From Gemmatimonadota bacterium (GTDB lineage: Bacteria > Gemmatimonadota > Gemmatimonadetes > Gemmatimonadales > GWC2-71-9): a stretch of DNA of 64,000 nucleotides. A program made the position numbers and the translations under genes. The stretch is from NCBI GenBank assembly GCA_003222135.1, contig QHUM01000057.1, positions 27,258-91,257 of the forward strand. The letters run 5' to 3'. The notes under the pieces are model-generated. The model searched no databases. It was not told where the DNA came from and saw nothing but the letters and a program-made list of their open reading frames with translations. Below, in pieces: positions 23,647 through 31,419 of the stretch (positions within the stretch are counted from its first letter, which is position 1; each line of letters begins with the position of its first letter).

Positions 23647-26528
23647 GATTGCGGATTGCGGATTTCGAATTGCGGATTGGCACGACGACCCCAAGTTGTC
23701 GGCTCGACCTTTCACTGATATTCCGCAATCCGCAATCCGCAATCCGCATTTTGGTGCTCCTCATGTTGGCCGGGCGAGCTGAAGCGCAGATTGACCCCTC
23801 CGGCTGCTGGCGCACCCTGCACACCCCCCACTTCCGCGTTCATTTCCGCCCGGTCTACCGCGACGTGGCGCAAGTTGCTGCTCGGGAGGCCGAGCGCGCC
23901 TACGGGCTGCTGGCGTCCGAGCTCCACCCGCCGCGCCAGGTGGTCGACCTCACGCTGGTCGACGACATCGACTCCCCGAACGGTGCGACGCTGGTGTTTC
24001 CGTCGGACCGCATCTACCTGTTCCTCCCGCCGCCGGCGACCGACCCCGGGTTGCAGCACTACGACAGCTGGCTCCGACTCGTCACGACGCACGAGCTCAC
24101 CCACGTCTTCCACCTCGATCGCGTGCGCGGTTTCTGGAGCGGCCTGCAGACGGTGTTCGGACGTGCCCCCGGGCTGTTTCCCAACGCGTACCAGCCCAGC
24201 TGGGTGACGGAAGGGTTGGCTACCTACTACGAGTCGCGCTTCACGAACGGTGGGCGGGTCACGGGTAGTCTGCACACCCAGGTGCTCGCGGCGGACCACG
24301 CGGCTGCGGCGTCGCGCTCGCCCTCGAGCGCCGTGTTCTTCACTCGCTGGGCGGACGGGCTCGTGCCCTACGCGTATGGCAGCCGCTTCTTTCATTACTT
24401 GGCAGGGCAGGCGGGGGACTCTGTGGTGCCCCGGTTCGTCGAGGCGACGTCTGCGCAGCTGATCCCGTACCGGGTCGGGCGGCAGATCGCTCGCGCGGCG
24501 CCCGGGCGCTCGCTCGAGGCGGAATGGCCTAAAGGAACCGAACCTCTGCCCCAGGGCGGCGCGGCCGCTTCGGACGCGCGCGTTCTCGACCGCGCGCTCC
24601 GCACCGAGCCGGTGCCACAGGTGTCGCCCGACGGCCGCTACGTCGCGTACGTCCGGGATGACGGCAAGGGGTCGAGTGAGCTGCGCGTGCTCGACGCGCG
24701 GCAGCTCCGGGTGCTGCGCACCCACCGTGTGAACGCCGAGGTGAGCTACGACTGGCTCGGCGACACGCTCGTCGTCGCTCAGCTCGAGTGGACATCACGC
24801 TGGCGGGCGTACAGCGACCTCTACCGGTGGCTTCCCGTCGCGGGCGGCGAATGGCGCCGTGTGACGCACGGGGCGAGACTCGTGACGCCCCGGGTGGGCG
24901 GGGGCCGCCTGTCCGTGATCGCGCTGGTGCCGGCTGGAAATCGCCCCACGCTGCCCGTGCCGCCCGCAGCGAACGGGGAAGGCGCGACGTGGGGCGAGGT
25001 CGTGCCGTCCCCCGACGGGCGCTGGGTGGCGGGCACGCGCAACGCGAACGGTCACTGGGCGCTGTTGCGCTGGCCCGCCGATTCCCCCGCGGCCGGTGCG
25101 GTGCTGCGGGAGTCGGGCGGCGTCATCGCCGACCCGACGTGGACGCCCGCGGGCGAGCTGCTCTTCGTCACCGACCCGACGGGATTCCCGCAGGTCTATC
25201 GCTGGCGCGACCCGACCGGCGCCGAACCGCTCACAGCCGAGCCGCTCGGTGCCCGGGCGCCGGCGGCGCTGCCCGACGGCTCGTTGTTGTACGTGACGCT
25301 CGCCGCCGCCGGCTGGGAGCTGCGGCGCGCGCCTGCAGGGGAGGGACCTGCCGGCCTCCCCGTACCGGCCGATCGACCCGCTCCGTTCGCCGCCGCGCCG
25401 CCCGTCGCGACACGGGAGACGGGCTATGCGGCGTGGCCTTCGTTGCGGCCGCATTTCTGGCTGCCGCTGTTCCTCGATGCGGGGCCGAGCGGGCGGTTCT
25501 GGGGCGGCGCCACGGCGGGAAGCGATGCCGTCGGCCGGTTCAACTACATCGGGGCGGGCCTGCTCACGCTGCAGCCGGTCCGCGCGATCGGGTGGTTCGC
25601 GGGGTTGTGGAGCGGGCTGGGGAACCCGACGCTCGACCTCTCGGCGTCGAGCACGTGGGACGATTTGCTGGCGCCGGTCACTCTGTCGGAGCGGACGCAG
25701 GAGGGTGCCTTCGGCGCGACGTTCGTGACGCGGCGCTGGCGCACGTTCGCGAGCGTGCGAGTGGCCGCGGAGTTCAAGGGGACGCGCTTCGTCACCATCC
25801 CGGACACTGCGCTCGCCGCGATTTGCCCGGGGTGCGACGGCCGGGATCTCGTGGGAGGATCGGTGACGCTGGCGCTGACACATGTCGTGTCGGCGCCGCT
25901 CGCCGTCTCGCGGCAGGACGGATTCAGCTGGTCGGCGCTGTACCGGCGGCGTGAGGAGCTCGGCGGCACCCGCTGGTCGAGTGAAGCCCGCTCGCGCCTC
26001 GGCCTGTACGCCCATATCCCGGGATTCGGCGGGTTCGCGCACCACGTGCTCGCCGTCCGGCTCGCCGCCGGCGTCACCGGCGGCCCGCTGCGTGAGCTAC
26101 TGAAGGCGGGCGGGGTATCGTCCGGCAGCGTCAGCTTGACGTTCGGCCGGGCGTCGCTCGGCGGCACGCGCGATTTTCCGGTGCGAGGCTATCGGAGCAG
26201 CGAGCTACTGGGGGAGCGAGCCGCGACCTTGAGCGTGGAGTATCGCCTGCCGGTCGCGCTCGTCGGCGCGCCGTTCGGCCACCTCCCGTTCGGCGCCGAC
26301 AAGCTGTGGCTCAACCTGTTCGGCGATGCGGGCGATGCGTGGGACGCCGGGCAAGCACCCCGACTCACGCGGCTCCGCTCCGTGGGCGCAGAGCTCGCCG
26401 GAGACTTCACCCTCAATTACGACTTCTTGCTGCAGGTCCGGCTCGGCGTCGCGGCGCCGCTCGCCGATCCGCCGTCCGGGGCAGCCCGCCGCCCACACCT
26501 CTATATGGGGCTCGCGTCGGACTTCTGA
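23643..26528 (+). CDS. Secreted gluzincin-type metalloprotease with propeller and outer-membrane barrel regions
   Basis: Up to 961 residues. THELTHVFHLD (HExxH, about residue 150) with the downstream glutamate in WVTEGLATYYESR (about 188) marks a zinc peptidase domain. WD40/TolB-like blades (VSPDGRYVAYVRDDG, VPSPDGRWVAGTRN) occupy the middle. The last third is beta-barrel-like, with RLGLYAHIPGFGGFAHHVLA, FPVRGYRSSELLGERAAT and a terminal phenylalanine. The frame opens at GTG 23643 with a 4-base overlap, but the first 35 codons are a heptad repeat. The signal peptide proper is ILVLLMLAGRAEAQ, so the natural start may lie further in. Confidence 0.8.
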   Translation: MRLRIADFELRIGTTTPSCRLDLSLIFRNPQSAIRILVLLMLAGRAEAQIDPSGCWRTLHTPHFRVHFRPVYRDVAQVAAREAERAYGLLASELHPPRQVVDLTLVDDIDSPNGATLVFPSDRIYLFLPPPATDPGLQHYDSWLRLVTTHELTHVFHLDRVRGFWSGLQTVFGRAPGLFPNAYQPSWVTEGLATYYESRFTNGGRVTGSLHTQVLAADHAAAASRSPSSAVFFTRWADGLVPYAYGSRFFHYLAGQAGDSVVPRFVEATSAQLIPYRVGRQIARAAPGRSLEAEWPKGTEPLPQGGAAASDARVLDRALRTEPVPQVSPDGRYVAYVRDDGKGSSELRVLDARQLRVLRTHRVNAEVSYDWLGDTLVVAQLEWTSRWRAYSDLYRWLPVAGGEWRRVTHGARLVTPRVGGGRLSVIALVPAGNRPTLPVPPAANGEGATWGEVVPSPDGRWVAGTRNANGHWALLRWPADSPAAGAVLRESGGVIADPTWTPAGELLFVTDPTGFPQVYRWRDPTGAEPLTAEPLGARAPAALPDGSLLYVTLAAAGWELRRAPAGEGPAGLPVPADRPAPFAAAPPVATRETGYAAWPSLRPHFWLPLFLDAGPSGRFWGGATAGSDAVGRFNYIGAGLLTLQPVRAIGWFAGLWSGLGNPTLDLSASSTWDDLLAPVTLSERTQEGAFGATFVTRRWRTFASVRVAAEFKGTRFVTIPDTALAAICPGCDGRDLVGGSVTLALTHVVSAPLAVSRQDGFSWSALYRRREELGGTRWSSEARSRLGLYAHIPGFGGFAHHVLAVRLAAGVTGGPLRELLKAGGVSSGSVSLTFGRASLGGTRDFPVRGYRSSELLGERAATLSVEYRLPVALVGAPFGHLPFGADKLWLNLFGDAGDAWDAGQAPRLTRLRSVGAELAGDFTLNYDFLLQVRLGVAAPLADPPSGAARRPHLYMGLASDF
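23647..23748. repeat. Inverted heptad repeats (GCGGATT / AATCCGC), copy 1
   Basis: Three GCGGATT units (23647-23680) and, 40 bases on, four AATCCGC-type units in the opposite sense (23721-23748). They lie inside the first codons of the metalloprotease frame and translate to RLRIADFELRI and FRNPQSAIRI. The same element lies upstream of dnaX (60845-60902). Confidence 0.85.
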
Positions 26529-26558
26529 GCCGGGCGAACGTGCAAGTGGGTCACGGGA

Positions 26559-26564
26559 TATAAT
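26559..26564 (+). promoter_or_regulatory. Consensus -10 box TATAAT, 6 bases before a start codon
   Basis: TATAAT followed by TGCACT and then ATG 26571. The spacing puts the expected transcription start on the A of ATG, which suggests a leaderless mRNA. No convincing -35 is seen. Confidence 0.5.
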
Positions 26565-26570
26565 TGCACT

Positions 26571-28820
26571 ATGCGCCGGTCGCTCGTCCTGCTCGCTCTG
26601 CTTGTCGGTCGCGCCACCCGACTTCCCGCCCAGTCCCCCGCCGACCGTGCTGCGCTCGAGGCGCTGCGGGACTCGCTCGCGCGCGCGACCGACTCGCTAT
26701 CGTTGCAGCGCCTCGAGGCCGCGACGATCCAGGTGGCGAAGCGGAATCGCGACGATCCGCTGATCCACCTGCGGCTGGGCTTCATCGCCTACCGCCTGGG
26801 TGAGATTACGAACCACAAAGCGCACGACGACGACGCGGCGGGGGAGTTCGAATGGGCCACTCAGCTCAAACCCGACTGGCCGTACCCGTGGTATGGCCGA
26901 GGGCTCGCGGACCTCGCCCAGGGCGAGCACGCCGTGATCGCGATCGAGAACATTCGCGCGATCCTCGGCAAGGACTACTTGAGCAAGGCCGCCCAGGCGT
27001 TCGCGCGGGCGACCCAGGTCGACCCGAGCTTCGCGGAGGCGGCGATGGACGTGGCGAACACTGCCCTGTCGCAGCGCATCCAGCCCCGCCTCCAGGTCGC
27101 GCTGGACGCGGTGCGGCTCGCCGCGGCCTCGCCGGCGGGCCGCACCGCGGGCGTCCAACTCGCCCGCGGCCGGGTGGAGCGGGCCGCAGGGGACGGCGAC
27201 TCGGCGCTCGCCGCGTTCCAGGCGTATCTGGCTGTCGGCGGCGACTCGGGACTCGGGCTGCTCGAGCTCGCGCGCACCTACTACTTCGCGCACCGGCCGG
27301 CGGAGGCGTGGCGCGCCTATTTCGGGGGCGCGCGCACCGCCCGCTCGGCGGCGGCAGTGGAGTTGTACCGGGCGGATCTGGGATACGTCGCCCGCCCCGA
27401 GGAGCTCGCGCCATTCGACGGGTTCACCTCGGCCGGCGCGCGCGCCGCCTGGCTGCAGCGCTTCTGGTCGCGCCGGGACGTCGCCGAGGCGCGCAACCCG
27501 GGGGAACGGCTCGCGGAGCATTATCGCCGCTGGTTCTACGCCTGGCACAATTACCGGCTGGTGAGCCGGCACCGGCACTACGACATCACCGAGCGCTATC
27601 GGTCCGACCAGGGCGAGTTCGACGACCGCGGCATCATTTATCTGCGCCACGGCCAGCCCGACAAGGTCGCCACGTATCCATGGGTGCCGGGGCGCCTCGA
27701 GCCGAACGAGACGTGGCTGTATCACGGGCCCGGTGGCGATCTCGTCTTCCACTTCGTAGCGCGCGAGGACGTGCAGGATTACAAGCTGGTGGAGAGCCTG
27801 GCCGACGCGCTGACGGCCGGATTCGGCGGGGCGCTGGCGCTCCAGGGGCGGCGCGACCTGCTCGACCACACGACGAGCGAGCTGTTCGCGTCGCGCTCCG
27901 ACATCAGTCCGATCTACGCCCGACTCGCCAATCCTCTGGGCAGCGCGACCGTGGGCGGGACGCTCGCGACCGAGCGCGATCTCGGTCAGCGGAGCATCGC
28001 GCTCGGCACGAACACCGACAGCTACCACCGCACGTTCGCGGAGCCGCTCGAGACAGTGGCGTCGGAATTCGTAGCCGGCGCCCGACCGGGCCCGGGGCAG
28101 GAGCTGCACGTGGTCTTCGCCATCCCGGCGCCGCGGTTGGTCCCGACCGCAGATTCGGGGCGCGTCGCGTACGCCCTGACGTTCCGTCTCTTCGTCGCGG
28201 ACTCGAGTGACAGCCTGGTGGCTCGCCTCGACACGACGCGCGTCTTCACCGCGCGAGAGCCCCTGCGTCCGGGTGCGTATCTCACCGGTCAGCTCGCACT
28301 CCGGGTCCCGCCGGGGCGGTACCGCTATCGCCTGCTCGTGGCGGCGCCGGGCCGGGACGCGGGCGACCTCGTGACGCGGGATTCGATCGCTGTGGGCAGC
28401 CTCGATGGCACGCGCTTCGCGGCGAGCGATCTCGTGCTCGGTCGTCAAGGATCGGGGCTCGCGTGGACCCCGGGGTCGGATACGGTGCCGCTCAACCCGC
28501 TCGGCCATTTTCCGGAGGGCGGTTCGGCCGAGCTGTATTACGAGGTGTACGGGCTCGCCCCCGGGGCGCCGTATCACACGGTCGTCCGGCTCGAGCGGGA
28601 AGGACGGCGCTCGCTGTTTCACCGGCTGTTCGGCGGGGGACAAGCACCCGTGTTGTTCGAGTTCGACGCGCCCGCCGACGGGCCGGTGACCCGGGTGCGC
28701 CGCGCCGTCGACCTGCGCGACGCGGCGAAAGGGAGCTACGTCCTCGCCCTCGAGGTGCGCGATCCGGCGACGGCCGCGTCGCTGGTGCGGCGCCGCCAAT
28801 TCGTCATCGTGTCGCGCTAG
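26571..28820 (+). CDS. GWxTD-domain protein with TPR-like N-terminal half
   Basis: 749 residues. MRRSLVLLALLVGRATRLPAQ is a signal peptide. Residues to about 290 are helical repeats of TPR type (FEWATQLKPDWPYPWYGRG, AFARATQVDPSFAEAAMDVA). The GWxTD signature region appears as RYRSDQGEFDDRGIIYLRHG followed by QPDKV, with ETWLYHGPGGDLVF, as in GWxTD domains. The C-terminal part is beta-rich, with Ig-like segments (YRYRLLVAAPGRDAGDLV, GSYVLALEVRDP). GWxTD proteins are extracytoplasmic and of unknown role. The gene appears to have its own leaderless promoter rather than being read only from upstream. Confidence 0.8.
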   Translation: MRRSLVLLALLVGRATRLPAQSPADRAALEALRDSLARATDSLSLQRLEAATIQVAKRNRDDPLIHLRLGFIAYRLGEITNHKAHDDDAAGEFEWATQLKPDWPYPWYGRGLADLAQGEHAVIAIENIRAILGKDYLSKAAQAFARATQVDPSFAEAAMDVANTALSQRIQPRLQVALDAVRLAAASPAGRTAGVQLARGRVERAAGDGDSALAAFQAYLAVGGDSGLGLLELARTYYFAHRPAEAWRAYFGGARTARSAAAVELYRADLGYVARPEELAPFDGFTSAGARAAWLQRFWSRRDVAEARNPGERLAEHYRRWFYAWHNYRLVSRHRHYDITERYRSDQGEFDDRGIIYLRHGQPDKVATYPWVPGRLEPNETWLYHGPGGDLVFHFVAREDVQDYKLVESLADALTAGFGGALALQGRRDLLDHTTSELFASRSDISPIYARLANPLGSATVGGTLATERDLGQRSIALGTNTDSYHRTFAEPLETVASEFVAGARPGPGQELHVVFAIPAPRLVPTADSGRVAYALTFRLFVADSSDSLVARLDTTRVFTAREPLRPGAYLTGQLALRVPPGRYRYRLLVAAPGRDAGDLVTRDSIAVGSLDGTRFAASDLVLGRQGSGLAWTPGSDTVPLNPLGHFPEGGSAELYYEVYGLAPGAPYHTVVRLEREGRRSLFHRLFGGGQAPVLFEFDAPADGPVTRVRRAVDLRDAAKGSYVLALEVRDPATAASLVRRRQFVIVSR

Positions 28821-28824
28821 TCGG

Positions 28825-28854
28825 TTGACACCCGCTCCGACGCGCCCCTAAGTT
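28825..28854 (+). promoter_or_regulatory. Promoter of the second kinase gene
   Basis: TTGACA (28825-28830), an 18-base spacer and TAAGTT (28849-28854). A GGAG ribosome site follows at 28867-28870, before ATG 28876. Confidence 0.6.
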
Positions 28855-28875
28855 TCCGCGATCCTCGGAGAATGG

Positions 28876-30747
28876 ATGTATTGTTCCCGCTGCGGCACCC
28901 AGAACGACGACACCAGTAAATTCTGCCGCTCCTGCGGCTTGGATCTCGCGGCGACCCCGATCCAGACCTCGCAGGAGCTGACCGAGCTCGAGCTCGTGCG
29001 GGAGCAGCTGAAGGACGAGTACGAGATCTTGGACGAGCTCGGGCGGGGCGGGATGGCGATCGTCTTCAAGGCGCGGGAGAAACAGCTCGAGCGCGACGTC
29101 GCGATCAAAGTCCTGCCGTTCTCGCTCGCCTTCGACAAGGAGTTCGTCGAGCGGTTCCAGCGCGAGGCCCGTACCTCGGCCAAGCTCGAGCACCCGGGGA
29201 TCATCCCGATCTACCGGGTCGGCAAGTCCGGCCGCGTGATCTACTTCGTCATGAAGTTCCTGCGGGGCAAACCGCTCGCCTCCGTCCTCGCGGCGCGGGG
29301 CTCGTTACCGCCGGGCGAGATCCGACAGGTGCTCGTGCAGGTCGCGCGCGCCCTGGCCTACGCGCACAAGAGCGGCATCGTGCACCGCGACATCAAGCCT
29401 GACAACATCATGTTCGACGAGCACGGTCAGGCGGTCGTGACCGATTTCGGGATCGCCAAGGCGGCGACGGGCGGGAAACTCACCGGCACGGGCATGTCGA
29501 TCGGCACGCCCCATTACATGAGCCCCGAGCAGGCCCGGGCGCAGGCGCTCGACGGACGCAGCGACATCTACTCACTCGGCGTCGTCGCCTACCAGTGCCT
29601 CACCGGCAGCGTGCCGTTTGACGGCGAGGACTCCTTCTCCATCGGCTACAAGCACATCATGGAGGAGGTCCCCCTGCCACCCCTCGAAACGTACGACCAG
29701 CATACCCTGTTCGAGATCGTCCGGAAGATGATGGCGAAGGGGCCGGACGATCGCTTCCAGGGCGCGGATGAGCTCGTCAACGCGCTCGAGGCCGGTGGCG
29801 GGTTCGCCGCCGTCGGGCTCTCGACCGCCCCCACGCGCGCCATCCCGTCGCTCGCGGGCGTCCGGCTCGCCGGGGCACCCACGACGCCCATCCCGCGCAC
29901 GCCGACGGGGGCGCGGCTCGCCGCCGCCGTCGAGCCGCACCACCGGTCCGTTGGTGCGGGGATCGCCCTCTGGGTCTTCGTCGTCGTCGTGGCGCTCGGC
30001 GCCCCGGGCCTGTACGCCTACAAGAAGGGCTTGCTCTTCTTCGCGCGGGCGGCGATTCCCGACTCGGTCGCCGCCGCGATCCACGACACGGTCGCGCAGC
30101 GCCTGCTCGGCGACACCGGTGCGTCCGCCGCCGCGGACAGTCCCGCGACGCGGGCCGCACCCCCTCCCGGCGACGCGAGCCGCCGCCAGATCGCGCCCGG
30201 CACGCCCGGGCGGCTCACGCTGCAAGGCGTGCCTGCCGGCGCGCACGTCACCCTCAACGGGCAGCCGTTCCGCGGTACCCAGGGGGACGTGCCCCCCGGC
30301 ACGTATAAGCTCGCCGTGCAGGCGGCCGGGTTCGCGCCGTACGAGCGACCGCTGGTGATCACGCCGGGCGCGCCCTTGAGCGTCAAGATCGAGCTCGACG
30401 CAGCCACAGTCGCCACCGGGGACGGCGGCGCGGGGCCCTGCGACTTCTTCGGACCGGCCTACAACCAAGACCACCTCTGCTACACGACGCCGCCCGTGCC
30501 GCTCTCGCTTACCCGGATCCCCGTCCCCGCGGACGCGACGATCTTTCCGCGTCAGGCGATCCTCCTGATCCATGTCTCGCGCGAGGGCGCGACGCTCGAG
30601 GCGCGCGTATTCGGTCCCTCCAACCTCGCAACGTTCAACGACCAGGCGATGGACATGGCCAGGAACCTGCGCTGGAATCCCGCGCAGAAGAACGGTGAGC
30701 CGGTCGACGCCTGGGTGCAGTGGCGGTTCGAGCCCGTGAGGCAGTAA
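28876..30747 (+). CDS. Zinc-ribbon Ser/Thr kinase with PEGA and TonB-like C-terminal domains
   Basis: 623 residues. An N-terminal zinc ribbon (MYCSRCGTQNDDTSKFCRSCG) precedes the kinase domain: GRGGMAIVFKA, VAIKVLP, GIVHRDIKPDN (H170-R171-D172), VTDFGIAKA and GTPHYMSPEQ. One membrane helix (GIALWVFVVVVALGAPGLYAY) leads to an extracytoplasmic part. That part holds a PEGA-like domain (GRLTLQGVPAGAHVTLNGQP, PPGTYKLAVQAAGFAPYERP) and a last domain with a TonB-C look (ILLIHVSREGATLEARVFGP, AMDMARNLRWNPAQKNGEPV). It would sense or bind something outside and phosphorylate Thr/Ser inside. The gamma-carbonic anhydrase gene overlaps its end. Confidence 0.9.
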   Translation: MYCSRCGTQNDDTSKFCRSCGLDLAATPIQTSQELTELELVREQLKDEYEILDELGRGGMAIVFKAREKQLERDVAIKVLPFSLAFDKEFVERFQREARTSAKLEHPGIIPIYRVGKSGRVIYFVMKFLRGKPLASVLAARGSLPPGEIRQVLVQVARALAYAHKSGIVHRDIKPDNIMFDEHGQAVVTDFGIAKAATGGKLTGTGMSIGTPHYMSPEQARAQALDGRSDIYSLGVVAYQCLTGSVPFDGEDSFSIGYKHIMEEVPLPPLETYDQHTLFEIVRKMMAKGPDDRFQGADELVNALEAGGGFAAVGLSTAPTRAIPSLAGVRLAGAPTTPIPRTPTGARLAAAVEPHHRSVGAGIALWVFVVVVALGAPGLYAYKKGLLFFARAAIPDSVAAAIHDTVAQRLLGDTGASAAADSPATRAAPPPGDASRRQIAPGTPGRLTLQGVPAGAHVTLNGQPFRGTQGDVPPGTYKLAVQAAGFAPYERPLVITPGAPLSVKIELDAATVATGDGGAGPCDFFGPAYNQDHLCYTTPPVPLSLTRIPVPADATIFPRQAILLIHVSREGATLEARVFGPSNLATFNDQAMDMARNLRWNPAQKNGEPVDAWVQWRFEPVRQ

Positions 30748-31253
30748 TCAACATTCACGCGACCGCCTTCATCGCCCCGGGCGCCGTGGTGCTCGGGGAT
30801 GTGACGCTCGCCGCGCGCGCCAGCGTGTGGTACGGCGCCGTGCTGCGCGGCGATATGGCGCCGATCGTGGTGGGGGAAGCCACCAACCTCCAGGATGGGA
30901 CGATCGTGCATGTCGACGAAGGAAAGCCGGCGCGGATCGGCGCACGGGTCGGCGTCGGTCACCGTGCCATCCTCCACGGGTGCACGGTCGAGGACGACTG
31001 CCTGATCGGCATGGGCAGCATTCTGCTGAACGACGTCCTTGTGGGCACGGGAAGCGTGGTAGCCGCGGGCGCCGTGGTGCCCGAAGGAACCCGGGTGCCG
31101 CCGGGGTCGTTGATTGTCGGTGTGCCTGCCCGGGTGGCGCGCCAGGTGGACGAAGCGTTGCGCGAGCGGATCCGGCTCACTTGGGAACACTACGTGGCGG
31201 AAGCCGAGCGGCATCGCGCCGGGCGGTTTCCAATTGCGCGAGCAAGTTTGTGA
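30720..31253 (+). CDS. Gamma-class carbonic anhydrase / hexapeptide-repeat protein
   Basis: 177 residues with left-handed beta-helix hexapeptide repeats from residue 12 on (ATAFIAPGAVVLGDVTLA, ARASVWYGAVLRGDM). Metal-binding histidines appear in TIVHVDEG, GVGHRAILHGCTVEDD, the gamma-CA pattern, and a C-terminal helix follows. Proteins of this YrdA/CaiE-like group may hydrate CO2 or only bind metal. GTG 30720 gives a 28-base overlap with the kinase gene; no other start codon precedes the conserved INIHATAFIAPG. Confidence 0.85.
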   Translation: MAVRAREAVINIHATAFIAPGAVVLGDVTLAARASVWYGAVLRGDMAPIVVGEATNLQDGTIVHVDEGKPARIGARVGVGHRAILHGCTVEDDCLIGMGSILLNDVLVGTGSVVAAGAVVPEGTRVPPGSLIVGVPARVARQVDEALRERIRLTWEHYVAEAERHRAGRFPIARASL

Positions 31254-31419
31254 TGTGAATTGTTGAAAGTGTTGTGCGGGCGGCCCTGCCATGCGTGTTG
31301 CCCCGACGCGCCGACGGGCCTACCTTGCCCCTCCGCGTTTTTGTCTCGCGCGCCTGGTGTTAAATTTCCGCTATTGCACGCGCTTTGTGAGCACGCTCAC
31401 ACCGTGAGGGACGAGCAGC
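31254..31419 (+). promoter_or_regulatory. nrdJ upstream region with -10-like box and inverted repeat
   Basis: TAAATT (31361-31366), followed by TCCGC, matches the -10-like motif found elsewhere in the window. A GTGAGC-AC-GCTCAC inverted repeat (31387-31400) lies in the likely 5' leader. I see no cobalamin riboswitch B12 box and no NrdR boxes. Confidence 0.35.

Noticed and set aside
31254..31419. Possible cobalamin riboswitch before the B12-dependent reductase
   Set aside because: The leader is short and no B12-box-like GCCACTG sequence or multi-helix layout is visible; NrdR boxes were also not found.
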